The position numbers and the translations under genes were made by a program. From Lytechinus pictus (taxonomy: Eukaryota; Echinodermata; Echinoidea; Temnopleuroida; Toxopneustidae): DNA of 64,000 nt. The stretch spans positions 18,059,701-18,123,700 of the forward strand of contig NC_087252.1 of assembly GCF_037042905.1 (NCBI RefSeq), written 5' to 3'. This document shows, in pieces, positions 46,640 to 58,019 of this stretch (position 1 is its first letter; each line of letters starts with the position of its first letter). Below the pieces are notes generated by a model. The model was not told where the DNA came from. It did not search any database and saw only the letters and a program-made list of their open reading frames with translations.

Positions 46640-48720
46640 CAAAAGGGCGCCGAAATGATGTTCGAATGAATGTCAAAATGATGTTCGAACTGGGGGCGCC
46701 AGATTGATACTCGAGCAAGGGGGGGGGGCGAAATGATATTCGAACTAGGGGCGCCAAATTGATGTTGGACCTACATGTAGGGGCACCGAATTGATATTCG
46801 AACTAGGAGGGCGCCGAAATGATGTTCGAAGGGATGTTAAAATGATGTTCGAACTGGGGGCGCCAAATTGATACTCGAACTAGGGGGGGGGGGGAGGGGG
46901 CCGAATCGATGTTCGAACTAGGGGGACGCCAAATTGATACTCGAAATAGGGGGGCTCAAAATTGATGTTGGAACTAGGGGGCGCCAAATTGATACTCGAG
47001 CTAGGGGGGCCGAAATGATATTCGAACTAGAGGCGCCAAATTGATGTTGGACCTACATGTAGGGGCGCCGAATTGATATTCGGAACTAGGAGGACGCCGA
47101 AATGATGTTCGAAGGGATGTTAAAATGATGTTCGAACTTGGGGCGCCAAATTGATACTAGAACTAGGGGGGGGGGAGGGGCCGAATCGATGTTCGAACTA
47201 GGGGGACGCCAAATTGATACTCGAACTAGGGGGGCTCAGAATTGATGTTGGAACTAGGGGGCGCCAAATTGATACTCGAGCAAGGGGGGGGGGGCGAAAT
47301 GATATTCGAACTAGGGGCGCCAAATTGATGTTGGACCTACATGTAGGGGCACCGAATTGATATTCGAACTAGGAGGGCGCCGAAATGATGTTCGAAGGGA
47401 TGTTAAAATGATGTTCGAACTGGGGGCGCCAAATTGATACTCGAACTAGGGGGGGGGGAGGGGGCCGAATCGATGTTCGAACTAGGGGGACGCCAAATTG
47501 ATACTCGAAATAGGGGGGCTCAGAATTGATGTTGGAACTAGGGGGCGCCAAATTGATACTCGAGCTAGGGTGGCCGAAATGATATTCGAACTAGAGGCGC
47601 CAAATTGATGTTGGACCTACATGTAGGGGCGCCGAATTGATATTCGGAACTAGGAGGACGCCGAAATGATGTTCGAAGGGATGTTAAAATGATGTTCGAA
47701 CTTGGGGCGCCAAATTGATACTAGAACTAGGGGGGGGGGAGGGGCCGAATCGATGTTCGAACTAGGGGGACGCCAAATTGATACTCGAACTAGGGGGGCT
47801 CAGAATTGATGTTGGAACTAGGGTGCGCCAAATTGATACTCGAACTATGGGGCGCCAAATTGATGTTGGACCTCCATGTAGGGGCGCCGAATTGATATTC
47901 GATCTAGGAAGGCGCCAAAATGATGTTCGAAGGGATGTTAAAATGATGTTCGAACTGGGGGCGCCAAATTGATACTCGAACTAGGGGGGAGGGGGCGAAT
48001 CGATGTTCGAGCTAGGGGGGCGCCAAACTGATACTCAAACTAGGGGGGCGCCGAATTGATGTTCGAACTAGGGGGGCGCCAAATTGATGTTCGAACTGGG
48101 GGTCGAATTGATGTTCGAACGGGGGGGGGGCGAATTGATGATCGACCTACATGTAGGGGCGCCGAATTGATACTCGAACTAGGGGGGGGGGGCGCCGAAT
48201 CGATGTTCGAACTAGGGTCACCACATTGATGTTTGAACTAGGGGGCGCCGAATTGATATTCGAACTAGGGGCGCCAATTTGATGTTCCAACTGGGGGCGC
48301 CAAATTGATGTTCGACCTAGGGAGGCCAAATAGATGTTCGACGTAGGGGGGCGCCGATTGAATATTCGAACTAGGGTCGCCAAATTTATGTTCGAACTAG
48401 GGGGCGCCGAATTGCTATTCGAACTTGGGGCGCCAAATTGATGTTCGAACGAGGGGGGCGCCAAATTGATGTTCGAACTAGGCGGCGCCAAAATGACGTT
48501 CGAACTATGGGGCGCCGAATTGATGTTTGAACAAGGGGGAGGGGGCGAATTAATTTTCGAACTAGATGGGGGCGCCAAATTGATGTTTGAACTGGGCGGG
48601 CGCCAAATTGATGTTCGAACTAGGGGAGCGCCGAATTGATGTTCAAACTAGCGGGGCGCCAAATTGATGTTCGAACTAGGAGAGCGCTAATTTGATGTTT
48701 GACCATAAGGCGACATGTTT
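46640..48720. repeat. 30-bp minisatellite with higher-order repeats
   Basis: Units like GGGGGCGCCAAATTGATGTT followed by CGAACTA, about 70 in total. In the left part there is a higher-order unit of about 283 bp, marked by TGGACCTACATGTAGGGGC at about 46764, 47046, 47331 and 47611. Alternate copies match better (GGCACCGAATTGATATTCGAA versus GGCGCCGAATTGATATTCGGA), giving a 565-bp double unit. The right part (after about 48000) is irregular. Confidence 0.88.
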
Positions 48721-48739
48721 CAGAAGGGGGAGGGCAAAG

Positions 48740-48890
48740 TGATATTTCATTTCATTTCATTTATTTCACATTAAAAACCAATACACACAATTACAAAAGA
48801 CAGAAAAGGAAATTACTCCATGTATATATAAAAGAGAGAGAGAAAAAAAAAATTAAAATACAATGGTAAATAATGTTATAATGTCTCTTT
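48740..48890 (-). mobile_element. LINE 3' tail fragment
   Basis: Read on the minus strand, it ends ...GTGTGTATTGGTTTTTAATGTGAAATAAATGAAATGAAATGAAAT, a typical LINE 3' UTR with a pentamer tail. No coding part remains. Confidence 0.55.
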
Positions 48891-48904
48891 TTGGTCTGAA
48901 TATC

Positions 48905-49300
48905 AAAAAATTTCAGCTCGCGCTTCGCGATCGCATTATTTAATCAGTGACATACTTATCTGTTTAATGGCATTGCATGTCCTTAAAATTTCTCTATTAG
49001 GTCAGCATACCTGGCAACTGAGCGCGCTCCCTAAGTGACACCAAATTTGTGGTGGTGCCCCCCCCCCCCCCCAATGCCGTGACCCACGGTACGTCACTGT
49101 ACCTATATATTCTGTAACAAACTACTTGAATTCCCCCCATTTAAACATTTCGGATCGCGATTTGCGCTCGCATTATTTGCTATAAATGTATCAACCCATG
49201 AATGCTGTTCATGATTACAAAAAATATAAAATATCCAGTTTTTCAGGCCTCATGCACTGTCAACAGATTTCACACACTCATTAGGCTTATTAAATTAATA
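48905..49300. repeat. Hairpin-motif sequence inside the composite element
   Basis: Carries GCTCGCGCTTCGCGATCGC at about 48917-48935, a C run at about 49058-49072, and GATCGCGATTTGCGCTCGC near 49155-49173. This is the inverse orientation of the motif seen in 22-25 kb. Confidence 0.65.
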
Positions 49301-49303
49301 AAT

Positions 49304-49704
49304 GAAGAGCTCACTTGCAAAAGGGGTTAGGTCCATTTTTCATCAAATTTGATTTTTATGTCTCAATGTATAGATTTTTAGTAGCTCTATGAGATGATAC
49401 CAAAGAAAAGTTGAAATTCCTATTAAAAAGTGAACTAAAATGGCAAAGAAAAGCCACTTTTTTTCAAAAGGGTTTAGGTCCATTTCAGTTTAGTTGCAAA
49501 AGGGGTTAGGTCCAAACATAATTTTTTTGGAAAAGTATATTATAAAATATATGAAGACAGGTAGATTTCTTTTATACCCAATTTAATGTTCTCATGGAAG
49601 GGTATCATGAAAATTCAGTTTCGCATAAAAATATTGCAATATGGGAGAATTAAAAAAAATATTTTCTTGGAGTGGACCTAACCCCTTTTGCAACAAAACT
49701 CTTC
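49304..49704. mobile_element. TIR MITE, unit 1 of a tandem pair
   Basis: Inverted ends: GAAGAG...TTGCAAAAGGGGTTAGGTCC on the left and the complement GGACCTAACCCCTTTTGCAA...CTCTTC on the right. An internal second copy of the AAAAGGGG.TTAGGTCC word lies at about 49495. No coding. Confidence 0.7.
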
Positions 49705-49856
49705 TGAAGAACTCATTTGTCAAAATGGGTTAAGTCCATTTTTCATAAATTTTATTGTTTTCTGTCTCTAAACCTCTAAATTTTTAGTCACTCTGATGAT
49801 ATGAAAGAAAATTTGAAATTCAAATGAAAACGTGAATGAAGGTGGCAAAGAAAAAT

Positions 49857-50822
49857 CACAATTTTAATCAATGAAGAGGAAATTGAAATAGTTCATAAGT
49901 TCAAATACTTAGGTACCATTATTGACGATGGATTAAAATGGGGAGATCAATGCAATTCAATTTACAAGAAGGCAATACAACGGATGTATTTCATAAGAAA
50001 ATTGAAGTCATTCCATGTTGACCGCACCATAATGGTTTTATTCTATAGATCACTTATTGAAAGCATCCTCATATTTGATTGTGTGGTTTGGTTCACAAGC
50101 TGTCGCAAAAAAGATATGAATATACTAAGTAGAATGGTCAGACAAGCAGAACAAATAACAGGACCCGACCTTAACCTCACTGATGTATGTCGAAACAGAA
50201 TACTTGAAAAGGCAAAAGAGATACTATACAATAATGATCACCCATTGAATGTAAACTACGAAAGGATGAGATCTGATAATAGACTACGGTCGGCACGTTG
50301 TCGAACAAATAGGTTCTTAAACTCATTCGTGCCAAGCTCAATCCGAATGCTGAATGAGGAAGGGATTGTATAAGAATAATGATATGCCTAATAATGTAAA
50401 TTTACCTTGTCGGGTAGTTGATGTTAATTCTTTAAAACAACAATATTGAAAATAAAAATAATATGTAAATACTGATAACAATAACAATTACAAGTGGACA
50501 ATGCTGTGAAGATTTATAGTACTGATTTATTACAATTCTAATGCAATTTCAATTCAATATCCGATATCTAACTTTCAGTTCAGATTTCCATTTCAATCTT
50601 AATTTTAATGTCAATAACAGTATTTTTTTCAAATGCTACCCAGTGGGTAGCATTTGCACGTGTATATCATAATTGACTATATGTGATTGTTTGATTTTCT
50701 GTAAATATGTTCATTTTCTATGCTATGTTATGTATGTTCAATACCATGTAAAAATGCAAATTTCCACTTATTTATTTATCTGGACAATAAATACTACCTT
50801 ATGAACCTTATGAACCTTATGA
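49857..50822 (+). pseudogene. 5'-truncated Rex1-type LINE
   Basis: Starts within the reverse-transcriptase C-terminal region: FKYLGTIIDDGLKWGDQC, then RMYFIRKLKSFHVDRTIMVL, FYRSLIESILIFDCVVWF, CRNRILEKAKEIL...HPLN, and a C-terminus RCRTNRFLNSFVPSSIRMLN up to the stop at 50371-50373. The order and wording match the Rex1/Babar group. The 3' UTR of about 450 bp ends in tandem ATGAACCTT repeats (about 50795-50822), as is usual for this group. Inserted into the MITE unit 2. Confidence 0.85.
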
Positions 50823-50895
50823 AAAGAGATTGGACTCATTTCAGTTTAGTTGCAAAAGGGGTTAGGTCCACAATGATAATTTTTTAAAAGATATA

Positions 50896-51715
50896 CAGTG
50901 CGTCCCACAAAAAACGAAACCGAGATTTATCGATAATTTATCATAACTTAATCCCAAAAAAAATAGACAAATGACCTACCATTGTAAAGCTTAGAATCTC
51001 CTCTTTTATCTGAAATTACTTGGATTATTTCTCATTCACGCATGAGTGAGCAAAAACAATTTGAAGAGAGGATACCAAAAAGTCATTTGGCGGGCTGTAT
51101 CTGGGTTTCAAAAAGAAAACCACATTTAAAAAAAATTCAATATCTGCTCTTTAATTTGATACCTCAATTACAGAAAATGGTCAAGAAATAACAAAGTTCT
51201 AGTTGTTTGAAATAAGGCTTGAATTTCAATAATTTCATAAAATTGAGAGGTTCTGCAGGCTAGCTTTCAAACTCACTTGACACTCCGTTTTGTTGACGAT
51301 CAGCCATGCATTAAGTCTTTTGTTAACCATGCGATAGCTTCTGTGGGAAACCGCTGGAAACACGTTTATTTAATGAAATTATGGAAATACAAGCTTTGTT
51401 TTGAGGGAATATAACTTGTTTACTTGTTGACCAATTTTGATGATTAAGGTATCAAATAAAAGAGCAGATATTGAACTTTTTAGGCATGTGATTTTCTTTT
51501 TGAAATTCAGATACCCCCCGCCAAATGAGTTTTTGGTATTCTTTCTTCAAATTGTTTTTGCTCACTCATGCGTGAATGGGGAATAATCTAAGTAATATCA
51601 GATGAAAGAGGAGATTCTAAGCTTTACATTGGTAGGTCATTTGTCTATTGTATTTGTGATTAAGTTATGATAAATCATCGCTTAATCTCGGTTTCGTTTT
51701 TTCTGGGACGCACTG
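50896..51715. mobile_element. 820-bp palindromic mariner-like MITE, copy 2
   Basis: Same family as 44465-45290, in opposite central orientation: ends CAGTGCGTCCCACAAAAAAC and ...TTTTTTCTGGGACGCACTG, flanked by TA (50894-50895 and 51716-51717). Inserted in the right half of MITE unit 2. Confidence 0.88.
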
Positions 51716-52049
51716 TATAGAAAAAAATTGAAGACAGGTAGATTTCTTTTATACCCAATTTTATGTTCACATGATAGGGTAGTACATCATGACAATTTAG
51801 TTTCTCATAAGACTTTTGCAATAAGTGAGAATAAAAAACATGGTTTTTCTCGGAATGGTCCAAAGTGGACCTAACCCCTTTTGCAACTAAACTCTTCAAA
51901 TATGAAATACAATTTTTATGAATTCATAACTAAATTGTCCTTTTTCAAAAAAAAATATCGACACGTTCTAGGAAGAGGAATAAAAGATAGGCATCATTTT
52001 TATATGACAAAATGTCCTTAGGCCTAAAATGTCTCGATCCTATATAATA

Positions 52050-52935
52050 ATAAAATATCAGCTCGCGCTTCGCGCTCGAATCATTTATTAAGTACTTTCC
52101 ACATCCACTTCACAATTCCCCTATATACACAGTGCTTTAAATATTGCTTAAATTGACCCATTTCATATCGGAATTTCAAATATTATTTCCAGCTCGCGAT
52201 CCGCGCTCGCATTATTGATTTTCATGATGAAAAATGAAATGTATTCAGAATGCCCAGATTTTGTCTAACTCTAAAACACGTGCATGCATGTTTATCGAGA
52301 TACGCATCTTGATCTTATTAAAAACGTGCTAAAATTTTCTGCTCGCGCTTTGCGCTCGCATTATTAATGTAGGAAGATACCAAAAACTACCCATCATTTT
52401 TCATGAGTGACAAAACATGAATCGAGTGTCCCGTTGGGGGTTTGAAATCTAATTTTTTAGGTTGGAATATCAAAAATGTTCAGCTCGCGCTTCGCGCTCG
52501 CATTATTTAATCGTTGAAATATGTATTGTCTTAATGGCTAACTGCAAAACTTCCTTAACAGGTCCCTTTTCGACCAGGTCAGAACGCACATTAAAAATTT
52601 CTGCTCGCGCTTCGCGCTCGTAGTAATTATCTAGTTACATACGCATCTTGTTCAGGTTCACAAACATTGCCCAGAATGTTCAATTTTCAGGTCAAAATAC
52701 ATGAAATTTATTTTTTTTTCCTCGCATAGGGCTTATGAGATTATTGCACATTAATGTTGTTTATAAAGTAAAGCTAGGAAATGACTGTTAGGACATGGGC
52801 GTTTTGTCCCCCCCCAAAAAAAAAAAAAAAAAATCACGACCAAGAAAAAAAAGGGAGAAAAGGAAAGGGATTATGGTGAAATATAATATTATTTTCCAAA
52901 TTTTATGTCAAAATATATCGCGCTTCGCGTTATCA
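52050..52935. repeat. Array of GCTCGCGCTTCGCGCTCGC hairpin motifs
   Basis: Five motif copies at 52061-52078, 52192-52210, 52341-52359, 52483-52501 and 52603-52620, plus a partial one near 52917. Spacing is 120-150 bp. The text between them is diverged (T-rich, then TTTTAGGTTGGAATATCAAAA-like) while the motif stays nearly invariant. Confidence 0.85.
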
Positions 52936-53251
52936 TTATTTATTTAGGCCTTGTGAGATACCTCAATGTGTTTTTAAGAATAAAATTTCGCGCTCCCAAT
53001 TATATTACATTATATATTCATGGATTTTTTGTTCAAGAACACATTAAAAAAGTGGTCTTTAATTGCCTTTTTTTATGTGATTATGTAATAAGATAATTCA
53101 AAATACATTCAAGGCATTTAAGCTACATTTAAGTTAGCCTGGCCGGGAGGGAGGGGGCGCCATTTTTCGAAAAGTACACATGGGCGCCAAAAATCAGGTC
53201 AAATTTGGGCCCCCCTCCCCACAAAATTTTGGATCCGCGCCTGGGCTATAT

Positions 53252-54058
53252 CCCCGACAAAAACAACACAAGCAAACATTGGCACGTGCTCAAATGAAAC
53301 ACAGCCAAACAAAGTCCCAAAGCACTCCCAATCCCCCTGTTTCTATAAAGAAAAAAAAATCAAACAGTCCCGAGATTCACCTATTGGTAACCAAACACCC
53401 AATCCCTATATAACAATGTACAAAAGTCATGATATTGGATTACATATAAGCTTATTAAAGGTGTTACACTTTAAAGAAAAAAAAACACACACACTAGTTT
53501 CCATCATTAATGCCAGGAATAAAGGACGAAATACTTATGTGACAATAAATTCCACTGTAGGTAATACATTTATGTACCTAATCATTGGTTCAAAACAACA
53601 AACCTTGCAGTTTGGGACATTGTATCGAGGATAACCTTCTGAATATTTAGTTCCATCTTACACAAAAGGAACACCTGGTATTCTTTTCTTTCTTAAAAAC
53701 TAAGCAAACTAACACTTGGAGCATACATGCGCCAAAAAAATATAAAAAAACAAACTATTACAATAATAGGCCCGTTCCACATTTTGAAATTGTTACACAT
53801 TCTTTAAACTTTTCCTTTTTTAAATGCACTACATGTATGTATGCTCAATACAAAATGTCTGAATTGCGGTATTCAACATGTTGTTCTTTTGTGAAACCCA
53901 AGACTTACGTCCTTTTCTTCTACTGAATGTGAGAAAAAAAAACCCGTCAGTATTGCTCGTTGATATAATTTCACCAAATTGTATGCACTCACTTTAGTTT
54001 ACTTTAATTTACTTAATTAATGCAAGGGTGAAGGGTAGAAATTTAGGGTTCATTAGGA
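53252..54058. other. AT-rich spacer, nothing recognised
   Basis: No gene is supported. The last 8 bases (CATTAGGA, 54051-54058) are the left target duplication of the next element. Confidence 0.5.
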
Positions 54059-54174
54059 CAGGGGCGTCGATCCATTTTTCAGATGGGGGGGGGGGGCAAA
54101 ATCATGAATGAACGTTCCAAAGGCGCTCCGCTCGATCATACAAAACACCCCCCCCCCCACACAAACACATAGGC

Positions 54175-54215
<41 letters not shown>

Positions 54216-54770
54216 CTCATGAGATACAGACATGTATCTCACCAACAAATTAATGCGAGCGCGAAGCGCGAGCTGAAATTTTTTAGTATATATACTGACC
54301 TTAAAACAGGAAAACTGTACCTGTTTAGGACTGTTTGTATAGTAACTCATGAGAAGGATACATATCTCACTACACAGATAATGCGAGTGCCGAGAGCGAG
54401 CTGAAATTTCTTTATATTCTGACCTGAAAGCTTGATATTCTAAATATTTTTGGTACCAATGATTAAGATTGGTATTTAAAAGAACAAATCTCTCTCTACA
54501 ACCTCTCAAAATAGATGCGAGCGCGGAGCGCGAGCTGAAAATTTTGATATTTCGATCGGAAAAAAAAAGCTGACATTTTGAGCACGATTTGAAATAGAGA
54601 ACGAGTTGTGTATCTCAATCTCGCTTGCTGAACATTACAATCTTATTTTATTTTTGCACATCCAGAATTATTGGGGGGGCAAAACAATATGTTTGCCCCC
54701 CAATATTTTCATTGGTGGGGCGATCGCCCCCCCCCCTGGCCCCCCCCCCCCCCCAGGATCGACGCCTCTG
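54059..54770. mobile_element. 712-bp complete hAT-like element
   Basis: Termini CAGGGGCGTCGATCC and GGATCGACGCCTCTG, perfect 8-bp duplication CATTAGGA (54051-54058 and 54771-54778). A G run follows the left end, and C runs precede the right. The interior holds a TA microsatellite (about 54180-54212) and two hairpin motifs, at 54255-54273 and 54517-54535 (the second with GGA instead of GAA in the loop). It interrupts an L2-like LINE at its left edge. No coding. Confidence 0.93.
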
Positions 54771-55415
54771 CATTAGGAAGTATCTCACTAAGTCTTGTAC
54801 AGAGAAGATTACACAGGCACTTATTACATCCCGTCTTGATTTTTGCAATGCTTTAGTATAATAATGTTTCACAATCTCAGTTAGATCGCCTTAGGAAACT
54901 CCAACATAATGCTGCCCGTATCGTCACCATGTCCCCCAAGAGGAATCACACACCCCCATTCTCAAATCTCCTCACTGGTTAACTGTTGTACAGCGCATAA
55001 CTTTTAAAATTCTCCCACTTGTTTTCCATTCAATACACAGAACTGCAACTCAATACAACTCTTCCTTGATTACTCCTTACAATCCCTCTCGCAACCTTAG
55101 GTCTTCTAGTTCATCCTTACTCACTGTACCACAATCTCATAATTCATGGGGGGATCGATCATTTCAACATGCTGGGCCATTCCTTTGGAATAAACTCCCA
55201 AAAGAAATCCGCAATATTTCTTGTCTCACCACTTTCAAAAGTTCTCTGAAAACCTGGTTATTCACACAAGCTTTAAGGTAATTGTTATTCGCCCCCTCAT
55301 TTTAGTAGGTTTTCTATTTTCCTTCCTTTCTTTCTCTTTTCCTTTTCTTTTCTTTTCTTTATTGCGCCATGAGCATCTTTTTATGATGAATACCGGCGCT
55401 TTACAAATGTTCATA
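54771..55415 (+). pseudogene. L2-type LINE, 3' end
   Basis: The fragment starts IRKYLTKSCTEKITQALITS RLDFCNALV, a late reverse-transcriptase motif (split here only for length), then in broken frames LRKLQHNAARIV, GPFLWNKLPKEIRN and FKSSLKTWLFTQAL. The 3' end GGCGCTTTACAAATGTTCATATTATT is the usual L2 type of terminus. Frameshifts are present throughout. Confidence 0.8.
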
Positions 55416-55419
55416 TTAT

Positions 55420-56842
55420 TGTACTCTTGCTAAACTCACCAATAATGCTTTCGTGCATTGTTCTTTATACCCCTAATCAATCACTCCCATTTCCATCATT
55501 TTAAACACAAAAACATTCATCGTGTCCCTCTTTTCTCAATGTTATACACACCAATCCTCCCGTTGGTGAGCATTATATATTTAAGCGGCCGATCGGGGAT
55601 AATGTAACGGGAATCCCCCTCCCCCCTCCCGCATTGTGGAAAGCTGGATCAGCCCCGGTTATGATCTACAAAGGGTTCACTCTTTGTTGGCATCTCTTAA
55701 TATCAACATGATTATAACTTCCTCATTTTAATTTTTCTTTCCCTATCTACTTTTTTGGTAATATTTCTATTATTTTGTGCAATAAAAGATAAGTCTCTTT
55801 TATTGCACTATTTGTCTGATTTTCCTTCCCTTTTCCTTTTGAGGCCTTTATCAATTTCAAGCTCTAAGCTTAAGCTGAAGGTCTCCCACATTTCAAAATG
55901 TATTATTGTTGATATATGTATATATATATTTTTTCTGCTATTTTTTTAACAATAAAAAAAGAAGAAATTTATCAGGTATAAGTACACTGTTGGTCATAAT
56001 GGTGGAATAATTATTTTTACCCCAGTTTAGGGAAGGATTTAAAAAAATTATTTATTTCTAATAGATCTAGATAATGGCATACATTCTCAGATTTTATTGA
56101 ATATTGATTTGCGAGTGTTTCTTTTGCGTGACTGCTAAAACATATGTGTGCTACTATGCTAATCAGCTAGGGAACCTACGTCCTTAAATCATAATTGACA
56201 GTAATGAGGCTCTGTGTGGCCATGCCTTGAACCATAATGCATGGCCCTACAGAGGAATTTTTCCTGTTGGGGGCCGGGGGAAAATGCAATAAATTTTTGA
56301 CAATTTATTGCATTTTCTTCGTTTTGGGGGATTTGTGGAAGGGGCCGCGTACCCTAGCAAACACTGCGTACAGTCATGATTCAGGGGCTAAGCAATGGCC
56401 TCGTTACTGTGAGGCCCCAGGATAAAAATCGTGTCGATCAGCTATATATCAGTGCCCTATTGTGAGGCATTAATCCTCATTACTGTCAATCATGACTTAA
56501 GGACGTAGGTCCCTTAGCTGATTAGCATAGTAACACACATATGATGAAGCAGTCACGCAAAACAAATACTCGCAAATTAGTATTCAATAAAATCTGAGAA
56601 TGTATGCCATTATCTAGATCTATTAGAAATAAATAATTTTTAAAAATCCTTCCCTAAACTGGGGTAAAAATAAATATTCCACCTTTATGACCAACAGTGT
56701 ATATTTCAATTAGATTGTATATTATGCATATGTTATTAATTATATCATTTGCTTATTATGTTATGCTAAGAAAAAAAATGATTACACTTGTATATACTTT
56801 TTTTGGAATGTGGAAATAAATAAATCAAATCAAATCAAATAA
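55420..56842 (+). mobile_element. Probable LINE 3' UTR with (TCAAA)n tail, split by a MITE
   Basis: The segment 56700-56842 ends in GGAAATAAATAAATCAAATC plus further TCAAA repeats, a typical LINE tail. The AT-rich, non-coding stretch before the MITE (55420-55980) may be the upstream part of the same UTR. No coding residue is recognisable. Confidence 0.4.
55985..56699. mobile_element. 715-bp palindromic TA-flanked MITE
   Basis: Termini CACTGTTGGTCATAATGGTG and its inverse, flanked by TA (55983-55984 and 56700-56701). The arms (about 230 bp) are near-perfect inverted copies (TCTAGATAATGGCATACATT..., CTACGTCCTTAA...). The centre is unpaired with a short G run. Confidence 0.85.
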
Positions 56843-56981
56843 TTCGGAACCCCCTCGTAGAAAATCATGGCTTCGGCCCTGATATGCACGAACACAACAC
56901 CCATGAGCATTCCTCATGCAACATACACACACATAGGCCTACTGTTCGGTGGATACGAATTGAAATGTATTCCATTTTTAA

Positions 56982-57554
56982 AGGAAAATGAAACCTTTGG
57001 AACAAGATAGCTTGTGTGAAAACAGAAAAATCAAAGAAACAGATCAACGAAAGTTTGAGAAAATTTGGACAAATAATAAGAAAGTTATGAGCATTTGAAT
57101 ATTGCGATCACTAATGCTATGGAGATCCTCAAATTCGCAATGCGACAAAGATGTGTGATGTCACTTGTGAACAAATTACTCTCCCCATTACTTTAGTATA
57201 TATTTCACTTAAATTGCCTCTTTATCACATCTATCAGTAGATCATGTGTTCTTTCGATAGGAGGGCATGTAATATAGATTTTTAAAGAATAAATCATGGA
57301 TAAAGAATTTGTATCACCATAAGAAAAAGCAAAAAGAGATATTTTGGGGGTATTTTATAGTCCATCAAAGGGAAAGTTGTTCACACATCCTTGTCGCATT
57401 GCCAATAGGAGGATCTCCATAGCATTAGTGATTGCAATATTCAAATGTTCATAACTTTCTCATTAGTCCGATTTTTCTCAAACTTTCTTTGTTCTTATTC
57501 TTTGATTTTTCTGTTTCGACACAAGCCTACTTGTTCCAAAGGTTTCATTCCCCT
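56982..57554. mobile_element. 573-bp palindromic TTAA-flanked MITE
   Basis: Ends AGGAAAATGAAACCTTTGGA and TCCAAAGGTTTCATTCCCCT, flanked by TTAA (56978-56981 and 57555-57558). The arms are imperfect inverted repeats of about 200 bp (AACTTTCT.ATTA, AATGCTATGGAGATCCTC and complements). No coding. Confidence 0.78.
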
Positions 57555-57559
57555 TTAAA

Positions 57560-58019
57560 TTTCACATGGATTATGATTTTTTTTTTAAAGAACATTAAAT
57601 GTTAAGCTGTTATCATTTTTATCGTCATTAACATTGTCAGAACTAGGCGTAACGATCAGTAAAATTTTATTTACATTTATATTCTTTATTACCATTTTTA
57701 TTATGATCATATCGTTTGGATTATTATGATCATCATTAGTATTATTTTCATTTTTATTACCAGCAGAAGCTGTTATTAAAAATGACATACCCTCCAATAC
57801 AAATGCTATTATCTGGAGGTTACTCGCACGCAACCAACACACTTAATCCCATCCTTAAACCATTTGCTCAGATAAAATCGAAATTAAGCCTATGCTTGAT
57901 CCGGGCGCCTATTTTTAATGCAATACATGCTTTGGCCACAACACACACACATGTATCATCGTTCGTTATTACTATTATTGCATAATATCATGTTATCTTG
58001 TAATGACAACACCGTTTTT
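57560..58019. other. AT-rich spacer, nothing recognised
   Basis: ATT/ATC-rich non-coding sequence. No element ends found. Confidence 0.5.

Larger units (their letters stand above)
49706..51897. mobile_element. TIR MITE, unit 2 of the pair, twice interrupted
   Basis: Same ends as unit 1: GAAGAACTCATTTGTCAAAATG at the left and GGACCTAACCCCTTTTGCAACTAAACTCTTC at the right (51869-51897 region). It is expanded from about 400 bp to 2.2 kb by the Rex1 LINE and the mariner-like MITE. The unit abuts unit 1 with a single intervening base. Confidence 0.7.
45728..53243. mobile_element. 7.5-kb composite hAT-like element
   Basis: Perfect 13-bp inverted termini CAGGCGCGGATCC (45728-45740) and GGATCCGCGCCTG (53231-53243), bounded by a perfect 8-bp duplication GGCTATAT (45720-45727 and 53244-53251). 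A G run and C run follow the left end, and C-rich sequence precedes the right. Inside are a purine tract, a 30-bp higher-order minisatellite, a LINE tail, hairpin-motif sequence, two paired MITEs, a Rex1 LINE, a mariner-like MITE and a second hairpin-motif array. No transposase gene is recognisable, so any mobility would depend on an enzyme supplied elsewhere. It could be one element that grew by internal insertions and repeat expansion. Confidence 0.8.

Noticed and set aside
45672..46757. 361-aa minus-strand open frame, the longest in the window
   Set aside because: It translates the complement of a purine tract into Ser/Phe/Pro/Leu text with no domain; a second long frame overlaps it. It is a composition artefact.
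49304..51897. GGGGTTAGG words as telomere-like repeats
   Set aside because: They occur singly at MITE termini and once inside, never as tandem TTAGGG, so they are part of the terminal inverted repeats.
52050..52935. CRISPR array, because of the regularly spaced near-identical motif
   Set aside because: The host is an animal, spacers are similar to each other rather than unique, spacing is 120-150 bp and irregular, and the motif lies inside TIR elements.
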